A stretch of DNA of 64,000 bases from Jiangella mangrovi (lineage in GTDB: Bacteria; Actinomycetota; Actinomycetes; Jiangellales; Jiangellaceae), in assembly GCF_014204975.1 (NCBI RefSeq), contig NZ_JACHMM010000001.1, forward strand, positions 434,001-498,000, in the 5' to 3' direction. The position numbers and the translations under genes are program-made. Positions 44,481 to 52,860 of this stretch are shown here, piece after piece; position 1 is the first letter of the stretch; every line of letters starts with the position of its first letter. The notes under the pieces were generated by a model. It made no database searches, had not been told where the DNA came from, and saw only the letters and a list, made by a program, of their open reading frames with translations.

Positions 44481-45219
44481 AGGTGCGGACGACCACCACG
44501 GGGGTGCCGACCTCGGTGTGCTCCCAGAGCGCGACGGCGTCCTCGAGGTCCTGCCGGATGCAGCCGTCGGACAGCGGCGTGCCGAGCTGCGACAGCGTCT
44601 GCACCTCGGTGCCTGTGGCGGTGGCGACCGGGAGGTCGTGGAAGCCGATGTTGGAGTTCTCGCCGCGGAAGAACCGGACCATGTACTCCATGGTCTCGGT
44701 GCCGTGCCAGCTGACGGCGTCGCGGGACTTGGAGAACACCTCGAAGGTGCCGGTGGGCAGCTGGTCGTAGCGGCTGCCGGAGACGAAGTAGGTGCGCACC
44801 ACGGTGTCGTCGGCGTCGACGAGCCAGACCGTCTGCTGGGTGATGTCGAACACGACCCGGTGCCCGGAGCCGCTGCCGGCCGGGAGCGGGGCCGTCGCCA
44901 CGGGCTTCACGTTGGGGTCCGCGGGCGGAGCCTGGATCACCTTGACCATGACCGGCCCGACGGTCTTGGCGGCGAGCTCGCGGTCGGTGCCGCGAGAGAT
45001 GTCGCCGACATCGCGCTGACTGGGCGGGAGGACCCCGGCGCTGGCCGGGACGTCGGGGCCGGTGGCGGTGCCGGCCAGCCCGAAGACGCCGGCGAGGGTG
45101 GCGACGGAGCAGCTGAGGACCGTCAGCCTGGCACCGCGGAACCTGAGTCGAGCGCGGGAACGACGACGGGACACGTGGCGCGAGGCCGATCGGGACGAGA
45201 CGCCGTAGCGCCCTGGCAT
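44479..45219 (-). CDS. Secreted L,D-transpeptidase (YkuD domain)
   Basis: 246 residues. A basic N-terminus and hydrophobic segment (about 30-50: LTVLSCSVATLAGVFGLAG) indicate export or anchoring. The YkuD domain (about 110-245) ends with GFHDLPVA and TPLSDGCIRQ, containing the catalytic His and Cys. It forms 3-3 peptidoglycan cross-links or attaches proteins to the wall. ATG 45219 has AAGGAG 8 nt upstream; the longer frame to 45357 is not supported. A G8 tract lies at 45241-45248 just upstream of the ribosome site. Confidence 0.88.
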   Translation of the reverse strand: MPGRYGVSSRSASRHVSRRRSRARLRFRGARLTVLSCSVATLAGVFGLAGTATGPDVPASAGVLPPSQRDVGDISRGTDRELAAKTVGPVMVKVIQAPPADPNVKPVATAPLPAGSGSGHRVVFDITQQTVWLVDADDTVVRTYFVSGSRYDQLPTGTFEVFSKSRDAVSWHGTETMEYMVRFFRGENSNIGFHDLPVATATGTEVQTLSQLGTPLSDGCIRQDLEDAVALWEHTEVGTPVVVVRT

Positions 45220-45378
45220 CCGCGCTCCTTCTGCTCGGTCGGGGGGGGAACCGGATTTCAGCGTACGCCACCACGTCGCTCCGGTGGACCCGCCGGCATG
45301 ATCATGCACTCGGGCGTGCCCGGATAAACGTGACCGACCGGCGAAAACCCTGGTCAACGCGACGTGACGGGAACGGGG

Positions 45379-46212
45379 TCAGCCGCCGTCGAGCCCGGCC
45401 CAGGACGCGCGGGTGGGCACCGACGCCCGGCCCTCGGGGCAGTGCTGCACGAAGTCGCACCAGCCGCACAGCGACGACGGCCGCGGCGGGAAGCGGGCGT
45501 CGCCGATGTCGCCGCCCCTGAACGCGGCGTCGGCCTCGGAGCACTCGGCCGCGATGCCGTCGGCACGATCGAGGTGCCGGGTGAGGGTGCGCTCGTCGTG
45601 CTCCCAGACGGCGACCGTGCCCGACGGCAGGTGGTGCAGCTCGACCCGCCTGCAGGGTGTGCGCAGCGTGCGCGAGGCGGCCGCGGCGTAGACGGCGAGC
45701 GCCAGCGACGAGCGGGCGTCGTCGGTGGTGAGGACGTGCCGGCCGGTCTTGTAGTCGACGATGACCAGCTCGTCGCCACGCTGGTCGACGCGGTCGATGC
45801 GCCCGGTGAGCGACGTGCCGCCGTGGACCAGGCCGACCGTGCGCTCGACGCCGCGCGGCTCGTCGTCGGGATCGAGCTTGGCGACGTACCCGGTGACCAT
45901 GTCGCGCGCCCGGACCCGCCAGACCTCGGCCTGCTCGGCGTCGCGGAAGCCCTCGGCCGTCCAGTACTCGTCGACCAACGCGCCGGCCCGGTGCACCGTC
46001 CGCGCCTCGAAGGGCAGCCGCCACCAGCCGGCCAGCGCGTTGTGCACGACGGCGCCCAGGGTGTTGTGCGCCCAGGGCGGGCCCTTGGGCGGCGGCGGCC
46101 GGTCGAGGTAGGTGAACCGGTAGCGGCGCGGGCAGTCGAGCCAGGTGTTCAGCCGCGTCGGCGTGGCGCCGTAGAGGCGCCGCGGCATGCCGTCGAGGAT
46201 GGGCTGGCTCAT
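45379..46212 (-). CDS. RecB-like PD-(D/E)XK nuclease with Fe-S cysteines
   Basis: 277-residue single-domain nuclease. LTGRIDRVDQ and VIVDYKTG give the PD-(D/E)XK core; C27 (WLDCPRRYRF) and the C-terminal trio CGWCDFVQHC are placed like the four Fe-S ligands of Cas4/AddB-type nucleases. No CRISPR array or cas gene is in the window, so a repair role is more likely. It is last in a run with DUF6758, PHP and MarC genes. Confidence 0.87.
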   Translation of the reverse strand: MSQPILDGMPRRLYGATPTRLNTWLDCPRRYRFTYLDRPPPPKGPPWAHNTLGAVVHNALAGWWRLPFEARTVHRAGALVDEYWTAEGFRDAEQAEVWRVRARDMVTGYVAKLDPDDEPRGVERTVGLVHGGTSLTGRIDRVDQRGDELVIVDYKTGRHVLTTDDARSSLALAVYAAAASRTLRTPCRRVELHHLPSGTVAVWEHDERTLTRHLDRADGIAAECSEADAAFRGGDIGDARFPPRPSSLCGWCDFVQHCPEGRASVPTRASWAGLDGG

Positions 46213-46246
46213 ACGACCATTCTTCCCGCCCCCACCGACAGGGTCG

Positions 46247-46852
46247 TCATCCCGCCCCTTCGACGAAGGCTCGCACGGAGTCGGCGACGAGTTGTACCGC
46301 GATGGCCGACAGCAGCAGACCGGCGATGCGCGTGACCAGCAGGATGCCGGACTCCTTCAGCACCCGCAGCAGCACGACGCTGAACCGCATGGACGCCCAG
46401 ATGCACAGCAGCACGACCACCACCCCGAGCACCAGCGCCAGGTGGTCCCAGCCGCCGTCGGCGTCCTGCACGAACACCATGGTCGCCACGATGGCGCCCG
46501 GACCGGCCAGCAGCGGCGTCCCCAGCGGCACCATGGCGACGTTCGCGCCGGCCGCGGTCTCGGGGTTGTCGGCCTTGCCGGTCAGCAGCTCGAGCGCGAC
46601 CAGCAGCAACAGCAGCCCACCGGCGCCCTGCAGCGCGGGCAGGCTGATGTGCATGTAGTCGAGCAGTGTCTGCCCGAACAGCGCGAACACCGCGATGACG
46701 CCGGCCGCGACGGCGACCGCCTCCCAGGCCGCCCGCTTGCGCTCGGCCGGGCGCCGGTTGCCCGTCAGCGCCAGGAACACCGGCACCGTGCCCGGCGGGT
46801 CCATGATCACGAAGAGCGTGACGACGACCTCGCCGAACAGCTGCCAGTTCAC
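46247..46852 (-). CDS. MarC family integral membrane protein
   Basis: 201 residues with about six transmembrane segments (FGEVVVTLFVIMDPPGTVPVFLAL at the start; MVPLGTPLLAGPGAI in the middle). MarC/UPF0056 proteins have no established function despite the name. GTG 46852 directly abuts the PHP gene stop at 46853. Confidence 0.88.
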   Translation of the reverse strand: MNWQLFGEVVVTLFVIMDPPGTVPVFLALTGNRRPAERKRAAWEAVAVAAGVIAVFALFGQTLLDYMHISLPALQGAGGLLLLLVALELLTGKADNPETAAGANVAMVPLGTPLLAGPGAIVATMVFVQDADGGWDHLALVLGVVVVLLCIWASMRFSVVLLRVLKESGILLVTRIAGLLLSAIAVQLVADSVRAFVEGAG

Positions 46853-47740
46853 CTAGGGACTCCGTGTGGGCTCGTCGCGGTCCAGGCGGACGTGGTCGCC
46901 GCCGGCCAGCGATCGTAGCCGTTCCCACTCCTCCGGCGCCGTGGTGTTGACGCCCAGCTCGTGGTCGAACTTGCCCGTGCCGTGGTAGTCGCTGGAGCCG
47001 GTGACGACCAGCCCGAGCTCCTGGGCCAGCCGCCGCAGCGTCCGCCGGCTGGCGTCGTCGTGGTCCTGGTGGTCGACCTCGATGCCGTCGAGCCCGGCGT
47101 CGCGCAGCGCCTCGATGGACGACGGCGTCAGCGCGCGGCGGGCGCCCTCGCGGCCCCACGGGTGCGCCAGCACGCACACCCCGCCGGCGGCGTGCACCAG
47201 GTGGATCGCCTCGTCGATGGGCGGGGCGTACTTCGCCGCCCAGCCCGGGCGGCCCTGGCCGAGCCACCAGGCGAACGCCTCTTCGCGGTCGCGGACGTAG
47301 CCCTTGGCGATCATGGCGTCGGCGACGTGCGGGCGGCCGACGGTGGCGGCGTCGGGCGAGTGGGCCAGGATGTCGGCGACGTCCAGGGGCAGCTCGGCCG
47401 CCGTCAGGGCCGCGGCGATACGCGCCAGCCGGGTGCGGCGGTCGTGGCGGACCCGGGCGAGCTCCTCGGCCAGCGGCTCGTTCTCGGGATCGACGAGGTA
47501 CGCCAGCAGGTGCACGCCGTGGCCGCGCAGGTCGGTCGAGATCTCCGCGCCCGGCACGACCTCGACACCGGTCTCCTGACCCGCGGCGAGCGCCGCCGCC
47601 CAGCCGTCGAAGGTGTCGTGGTCGGTCAGCGCGACGACGTCGAGGCCGACCTCCTTGGCCCGCCGGACGAGGTCGTCAGGCCGGTCGGTGCCGTCGGAGA
47701 CGCTGCTGTGCGTGTGCAGGTCGATGCGCAACAGAGGCAC
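46853..47740 (-). CDS. PHP-domain phosphoesterase
   Basis: 295-residue PHP metal-dependent phosphoesterase. DLHTHSSVSDG, VALTDHDTFDG, VVPGAEIS, CVLAHPWG and GSSDYHGTG carry the His/Asp ligands for the metal centre. Members hydrolyse nucleotide 3',5'-bisphosphates or short RNAs; a nano-RNase/pAp-phosphatase role is possible. GTG 47740 is the start. Confidence 0.9.
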   Translation of the reverse strand: MPLLRIDLHTHSSVSDGTDRPDDLVRRAKEVGLDVVALTDHDTFDGWAAALAAGQETGVEVVPGAEISTDLRGHGVHLLAYLVDPENEPLAEELARVRHDRRTRLARIAAALTAAELPLDVADILAHSPDAATVGRPHVADAMIAKGYVRDREEAFAWWLGQGRPGWAAKYAPPIDEAIHLVHAAGGVCVLAHPWGREGARRALTPSSIEALRDAGLDGIEVDHQDHDDASRRTLRRLAQELGLVVTGSSDYHGTGKFDHELGVNTTAPEEWERLRSLAGGDHVRLDRDEPTRSP

Positions 47741-47770
47741 CCTCAGAGTGGTCGCTGACGTCCCCGGACC

Positions 47771-48412
47771 TCATCGATCGTAGCCCTGCACCAGCCACGG
47801 CGGAGGCGTTCCGTACGGCAACAGGTCCGCCTCGTGGCCGAGATCACGTAGATCGACCACGTGGACGTCCTCGAGCAGCAGCACCCCCGCCGAGGGCGGC
47901 GACAGGATGGCCCAGAGCCAGCTGCCGCTCCAGTGCCCCACGTAGACGGCGCGGTCGGCCGGCCCCTCGACGAACCACATGGGCACCGTGCGGCCCTGCA
48001 CCAGGATCCGCGCGTGCGGCTCGCCGTCGACGGCCTTGCCCGGGTCGGCGCCCTCGAGCCCCGCCAGCCCGGCTCCGAGTCCGACGCCCTGTTCCTCGGC
48101 GACCAGCAGGAAGTCGCCCGGCCCGCCCATGGGGTTCGGCCCGGTGATGCCGACCCCGCTGGCCCGCACCCCCGCGGCGTCGTCGCCGGCATGGATCACG
48201 GCGCCGACGACCCACCCGCGCGGCAGCGGCCACGGCAGCCACAGCGGCACGTGCGAGCTGCGGGTCAGCTGGTGCACCAACTGCGCACTGGGCGCCGTGA
48301 CGGGCGCCAGCGGGTACACCTCGCCGTGCACGGTGCAGATCCACCGGTTGGACCACGCACCGGGCGGACGGGCAGACGCGCCGCACCGCGGGCAGGTTCG
48401 TTCGCCTCTCAC
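47771..48412 (-). CDS. DUF6758 family protein with N-terminal zinc ribbon
   Basis: 213 residues from GTG 48412 (VRGERTCPRCGA), with a ligand set CPRC...WICTVHG at the N-terminus and a conserved beta-rich body (PLWLPWPLPRGWVV, GPNPMGGPGDFLLVAEE). It matches the actinobacterial DUF6758 family; function unknown. A TTG 12 codons upstream is less likely as start. It heads the minus-strand run leading through PHP and MarC to the RecB-like nuclease. Confidence 0.82.
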   Translation of the reverse strand: MRGERTCPRCGASARPPGAWSNRWICTVHGEVYPLAPVTAPSAQLVHQLTRSSHVPLWLPWPLPRGWVVGAVIHAGDDAAGVRASGVGITGPNPMGGPGDFLLVAEEQGVGLGAGLAGLEGADPGKAVDGEPHARILVQGRTVPMWFVEGPADRAVYVGHWSGSWLWAILSPPSAGVLLLEDVHVVDLRDLGHEADLLPYGTPPPWLVQGYDR

Positions 48413-48504
48413 ACGACGACGCTGACGGTTCCGCCCCGAGCGCGTCAAGCGCCTCGCCGCAACGCACCGGTTTGGCGGGGGTTCGAGGTTCTGATGGGGG
48501 ACGA

Positions 48505-49186
48505 GGTTGGCTCCCCGTCCCCCTGCTGCCCAGTCTCTTAGCCGCGCACGCGCGCCTCAAGTCGGCGCCCTCTGTGCTTACTTTGCTGCTGTGGTCGGGG
48601 GGCTTCGACTTGACCCGCACGCACTCGGCCAAGAACCTGGCAGCTATCAGGGGGACGCGGAGACCCTGGGCACGCCTCGCCGATCTCTGGCGGTGCGGCC
48701 GGGGTTGTGGACAGCGATGATCATCAAGGATCGGCCACATCACGAGGCTTACCCGAGCCTCAACACGGTTGTAGGCGTGTCGAGGCTCGGGTAATCGTGG
48801 TGGGCGGCCCAAGAAGCGCCCCACGACGCCCGTCAGGAGGGAGTTCTCCCCGCCATAGCGAGGAAAAGTCCCTCCCGACGCCGTCGGCGGCCCGACTTCA
48901 CTTGCGCCGGCCGTCTTCACTAACCCAAACCGTCTTCCGCGGCCCCGCCAGAGCTCAGAGGACGGTTCTCCGTAGTGAAGTCGGGCGGCGCAAGTGAAGT
49001 CGCGCCCCCGCGCCCGTCGCCAGACTCCCCCCGTCCCCCTGATAGCTGCCGAGTTCTTGGCCGCGGAGCCGCGGGTCAAGCGGACCCCCACCGGCGCGCA
49101 GCGCCGCCCAGGGTCCGCTTGAGGCGCGGATTCGCGGCTAAGACACTGGGCAGCAGGGGGACGGGGCCACCCAGCGCAACCACACG
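48505..49186 (-). repeat. Multi-hairpin dispersed element, copy B (most complete)
   Basis: About 680 bp, non-coding. Module 1 (48511-48664) is the reverse complement of module 4 (49027-49175), so the element has long inverted termini, each itself an imperfect palindrome. Between them: the 27-nt block at 48707-48733; stem 48749-48761/48782-48794 (13 bp); a hairpin around 48831-48880; and a nested structure with stems 48893-48908/48987-49002 (16 bp), 48915-48922/48973-48980 (8 bp) and 48928-48934/48961-48967 (7 bp). It ends about 10 nt from the stop of the histidine phosphatase gene. Confidence 0.82.
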
Positions 49187-49194
49187 AACCCCAA

Positions 49195-49794
49195 CTACGG
49201 AGCGTTCCAGCGGTCGATGGCGGGCGTCTCGCGGTCCCAGCCGAGCACCGACACCGTCGCGGTGTCCAGCCGCAGGCGAGCGCCGTCGGCGACAGGGAGG
49301 CCCACCCACCGGGCCCCGACCACGCGCAGGATGTGTCCATGGGCGAACACCAGCGCCCGCTCGCCGTCGAACGCGCGCAGCCGCGCCACTAGGCGGTCGA
49401 CCCGCAGCTCCACGTCGTCGGGCAACTCGCCGCCGGGGGCGCCGTCGGTCCAGAGGGACCAGTCGGGGTCGGTCTCGCGGATCTGCGCCGTCGTGATGCC
49501 CTCGTACCGGCCGTAGTCCCATTCTCGCAGGTCGTCGTCGAGGTCGGGGGACGCGAATCCCGCCAACGAGGCCGTCACCCGGGCGCGCTGCAGTGGGCTC
49601 GACAGCACCAGGCCGAACGCGCCGCCGTCGAGCCGGGCCGCGAGCGACCGCGCGGCCTCCTCGCCCACGGGTGTGAGGGGCAGGTCGGTGCCGCTGGTGT
49701 GCTTGCCGTCGCGGCTCCACTCGGTCTGTCCGTGCCGGACCAGCCAGATCTCGGGTCGGTGAGTCGGCGGATCCTCGTGCCGGAACGTGGCCAT
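49195..49794 (-). CDS. Histidine phosphatase family protein
   Basis: 199 residues. The RHG motif is in WLVRHGQTEWS (phospho-His), with SSPLQRAR, REWDYGRYEG and FAHGHILRVV completing the active site. It is a phosphoglycerate-mutase-like phosphatase, with Rv3214 (gpm2) as positional counterpart. ATG 49794 (MATFRHEDPP) is the start; the reading frame continues upstream only as a shadow of the divergent corA gene. Confidence 0.9.
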   Translation of the reverse strand: MATFRHEDPPTHRPEIWLVRHGQTEWSRDGKHTSGTDLPLTPVGEEAARSLAARLDGGAFGLVLSSPLQRARVTASLAGFASPDLDDDLREWDYGRYEGITTAQIRETDPDWSLWTDGAPGGELPDDVELRVDRLVARLRAFDGERALVFAHGHILRVVGARWVGLPVADGARLRLDTATVSVLGWDRETPAIDRWNAP

Positions 49795-49839
49795 GCTGGT
49801 AACGCTAGCGCTGGGGATCGGCTCGGCGAGGAGGAAACG

Positions 49840-50814
49840 GTGACGGTAACGGACTGGGCGCTGTACCGCGACGGCCGGTTGCAGCCCGGCCGCGAGTACG
49901 ACGACGCCGTGGCGGCGGCCCGTGACCGGCTGGGGTTCGTCTGGGTCCGGCTGCACGAGCCCACGGACGAGGACCTGCGCGCCGTCGCGTCCGACTTCGG
50001 GCTGCACCCGCTCGCCGTCGAGGACGCCCGCGACGAGCGGCACGGGACGAAGGCGGGGCTGTACGACGGGCTGGTCTACCTGGTCCTGCACCGGGTCGCC
50101 TACGACGGCGAGGCGGTCGGGGTGCGCGACGCCGGCCGCCTGACGGTGTTCGCGGGACCCGACTTCGCCGTCACCCTGAGCGAGGGCGGGCCGGACCCCG
50201 TCCCGGCGATCGTGCAGCGACTGGAGGAGCAGCCGAAGCTGCTGGCGCACGGGCCGGCGGCGGTCCTGTACGCGACGGCCGACGCCACCGTCGACGAGTA
50301 CACCGAGGCCGCCGAGGCGTTCGAGTCCGACCTCACCGACATCGAGGCGGCGGTGTTCGACGACACCAGCGGCAACCAGGCCGGGCGCATCTACCGGGCC
50401 AAGCGCCGGCTGCTGCAGCTGCGCCGGGCCGTCGTGCCCCTGGGTCCGCCGGTGCGCACACTCATGCAGCACGCGCCGGAGCCGGCGCAGGCCAAGGTGC
50501 AGCAGTTGTTCCAGGGCGTCGGTGACCACCTCGACCATGTGCACGGCCAGCTCGCCGCCCACGACGACATCATCAACTCGATGCTGCAGGCCAACCTCGC
50601 GCAGCTGTCGGTGTCGCAGAACAACGACATGCGCAAGATCACGTCATGGGCGGCGATCGTGGCCGTGCCGACGGCGATCGCCGGCATCTACGGCATGAAC
50701 TTCACCGACATGCCCGAACTGCACTGGGTGTTCGGGTACCCGGCGGTCATGCTCGTGATGGCGGCGATCTGCGTCGTCCTGTACTGGAACTTCAAGCGCC
50801 GCGGCTGGCTCTAG
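49840..50814 (+). CDS. corA: CorA-like magnesium transporter
   Basis: 324 residues: a large N-terminal cytoplasmic domain, then two C-terminal transmembrane helices with the pore signature YGMNF between them (about residues 286-290). It transports Mg2+ or related divalent cations. GTG 49840 has GAGGAGG at ideal spacing. It is divergent from the histidine phosphatase, with 45 bp between starts. Confidence 0.92.
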   Translation: MTVTDWALYRDGRLQPGREYDDAVAAARDRLGFVWVRLHEPTDEDLRAVASDFGLHPLAVEDARDERHGTKAGLYDGLVYLVLHRVAYDGEAVGVRDAGRLTVFAGPDFAVTLSEGGPDPVPAIVQRLEEQPKLLAHGPAAVLYATADATVDEYTEAAEAFESDLTDIEAAVFDDTSGNQAGRIYRAKRRLLQLRRAVVPLGPPVRTLMQHAPEPAQAKVQQLFQGVGDHLDHVHGQLAAHDDIINSMLQANLAQLSVSQNNDMRKITSWAAIVAVPTAIAGIYGMNFTDMPELHWVFGYPAVMLVMAAICVVLYWNFKRRGWL

Positions 50815-50818
50815 GTGA

Positions 50819-51295
50819 CTAGGGCGTGCCCGTCTGCAGCGAGAGCTTGGCCAGCTCGTTGCGGGCCTGGTCGGCGTGCTGGTGCTGGCAGAAGATCTCG
50901 TACCGGCTCGCGACGGTGACGCTCTGCGAGGTGAAGTCGCGCCGGCCGCCGGTCAGCGCGTAGCCGACCAGGCCGAAAATCATCATGAAGATGGCGCCCC
51001 ACAGCACGCTGAGCAGGATGATCGCCAGCCACCCCTCGTCGGTGAACAGGCCGAGCAGCAGACCGACGAACAGACCCAGCCAGGCGCCGGTCGCCAACCC
51101 GCCGAGTGCCGCCTTGCCCCAGGTCAGCCGGCCGGTGACCCGCTCGACCTGACGGAGGTCGCTGCCGACGATGGCCAGGTTCTCGACGGGGAACTTCTGG
51201 TCGGCGAGGAAGTCGACCGCCTTCTGCGCTGCGGGGTAGTCGTCGTACGTACCCACGACGATGCCGGTCGGGAGACCGGGAACAGGACTCACCAT
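50819..51295 (-). CDS. General stress protein 17M-like membrane protein
   Basis: 158 residues. The N-terminal domain GIVVGTYDDYPAAQKAVDFL and VENLAIVGSDLR is typical of general-stress 17M-like proteins; two membrane segments follow (GAWLGLFVGLLLGLF; ILLSVLWGAIFMMIFGLVGY). ATG 51295 is preceded by AGGAGGTG. Role unknown. It converges on corA with 4 bp between stops. Confidence 0.85.
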   Translation of the reverse strand: MVSPVPGLPTGIVVGTYDDYPAAQKAVDFLADQKFPVENLAIVGSDLRQVERVTGRLTWGKAALGGLATGAWLGLFVGLLLGLFTDEGWLAIILLSVLWGAIFMMIFGLVGYALTGGRRDFTSQSVTVASRYEIFCQHQHADQARNELAKLSLQTGTP

Positions 51296-51402
51296 GACGC
51301 ACCTCCTAGGGCTTCGACAGTACTCGCGCGGACGATCATCGGACGGCTCATTCGACGGCGTCGCCGGAGGCAGAAGGGCAGAGTGCGGCCCTGGGGGCAG
51401 GG

Positions 51403-51909
51403 TCAGGCCGTGGACGCGATGAGCCACTCGGGCAGCGACTCTGCCGCCGTGACGCCCAGCGCCAGGACGAGCGCGCGGTGCGCCTTGGGCTCGAAGGGGT
51501 CGACGAGCAGCGTCATTCCCGCCTCGGCCGGGGTGCGGTCGGCCTTGAGCTGGTTGCACGACACGCACGCCGCGACGGTGTTGAGCCAGCCGCGCTGGGC
51601 ACCGCCGCGCGAGGTGGGCACGATGTGGTCGATGGTGTTGGCGCGGCCGGCGCAGTAGGCGCAGCGCCGTCCGTCGCGCTCGAGGACCCCGCTGCGCGAC
51701 CACGGCACCTTGCGGCGGTAGGGCACGCGCACGAACCGGAGCAGGCGCACGACCAGCGGAGTCGGCAGTTCGCGGGTGGCCGACCGGATGAGCTTCTCGG
51801 TGTCGGCGTGCTCGACGACGGCCTTCTCGGTCAGGATGAGGATGACGGCCCGGCGGACCGAGACCACGGCGAGCGGTTCATAGGAGGCGTTGAGAACGAG
51901 TGTGTTCAT
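51403..51909 (-). CDS. HNH endonuclease
   Basis: 168 residues. The C-terminal HNH module has CAYCAGRANTIDHIVPTSRG and CVSCNQLKADRTP, with two CxxC zinc pairs and the DH...N catalytic set. The N-terminus MNTLVLNASYEPLAVVS is conserved in this stand-alone actinobacterial family. ATG 51909 has GGAGG upstream; a GTG at 51918 is an alternative. The target is unknown. Confidence 0.9.
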   Translation of the reverse strand: MNTLVLNASYEPLAVVSVRRAVILILTEKAVVEHADTEKLIRSATRELPTPLVVRLLRFVRVPYRRKVPWSRSGVLERDGRRCAYCAGRANTIDHIVPTSRGGAQRGWLNTVAACVSCNQLKADRTPAEAGMTLLVDPFEPKAHRALVLALGVTAAESLPEWLIASTA

Positions 51910-52069
51910 AGCGCACACGCCTCCTTCCCGAGCCCGGGTCAGGGCTCGTCGCTCTGACTCTAGTGTGGCCTATTCGCTCGGCAAGGAACGGAACGGCAAA
52001 ATCTGGACCAATCGCTGACGGCGCCCGCTGGCGCGGACCCGCCTCTACAGTGCATCGACGCCGCCGGGT

Positions 52070-52813
52070 TCACAACGGCTTTTCCTTCTGGTCCAGGTCG
52101 AGACGCGGCAGCGACTCGCCCGACACCGAACCCGACACGGAGCGCCACACGTCGGTGACGCGGTCCTGGATGACCTCGACGACGTCGCGCAGCGGTTGGC
52201 CGGCGAACTCGTCGGGCAGGATGGGCTTGCCGACCCGCAACTTGATGGTCGGACGGCGGACGACCGAGGTGAGGGCGCCGCCGAGGCTGCGCCCGATGGA
52301 CCCGGAGCCGATGCGCCGGGCGTCGTGGTGGGCCACCGGGATGACCGGTGCCTTGGCGTCGGCCGCGAGCCGGCCGACGCCGAAGCGGAACCGCCGGGGC
52401 GAGCCGTCGGGCGTGGCCGAGACGTCACCCTCGGGGTAGATGCCGACGACCTCGCCGCGGTCGAGGGCGTCGAACGCGGCCCTGAGTGCCGCGGCGCCCG
52501 CCTGCCGGCCGCCGACCTCGATCATGCCGGCCTGCCGTGCGAGCGGGCCGATGAAGGGGTTGGCGAACACCAGCGACGAGGCCATGAAGCGCACGTGGCC
52601 ATGGGTGACGCCGCAGCCGTCGCGGTGGCACGGCACGCTGGGCCGCAGGCCGGCCTTGTAGAGCGTGGCCAGCACCGGCGGGACGTCGGCGATGGAGGTG
52701 TGGTTGACGGCGACGATCGCCGGGCCCTTCATGGGCAGGTGCGACAGGCCGGTGGGATCGACGCGACCGAACCACTTCGTCAGACCCACGGCAACCGCAC
52801 CGACGAGTTCCAC
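52070..52813 (-). CDS. 1-acyl-glycerol-3-phosphate acyltransferase (PlsC-like)
   Basis: 247 residues. The HX4D motif is NHTSIAD (about 37-43), and YPEGDVS corresponds to the EGTR block but lacks the usual Thr/Arg. It probably acylates lysophosphatidate or a related acceptor at the membrane. GTG 52813 is the start. The lipoprotein gene lies 47 bp upstream on the same strand, so they may be co-transcribed. Confidence 0.86.
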   Translation of the reverse strand: MELVGAVAVGLTKWFGRVDPTGLSHLPMKGPAIVAVNHTSIADVPPVLATLYKAGLRPSVPCHRDGCGVTHGHVRFMASSLVFANPFIGPLARQAGMIEVGGRQAGAAALRAAFDALDRGEVVGIYPEGDVSATPDGSPRRFRFGVGRLAADAKAPVIPVAHHDARRIGSGSIGRSLGGALTSVVRRPTIKLRVGKPILPDEFAGQPLRDVVEVIQDRVTDVWRSVSGSVSGESLPRLDLDQKEKPL

Positions 52814-52860
52814 GAGGGAAGATTAACCCATCGGTCCGACAGGCCGCTGACGACGCGTCG

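Noticed and set aside
45241-45248. G8 tract upstream of the L,D-transpeptidase as a phase-variation switch
   Set aside because: It lies outside the coding region and ribosome site; nothing but its length supports switching.
45379-46212. Cas4-like nuclease as part of a CRISPR system
   Set aside because: No repeat-spacer array or other cas gene is present, and single-domain RecB-like nucleases of this type are common in actinobacteria without CRISPR.
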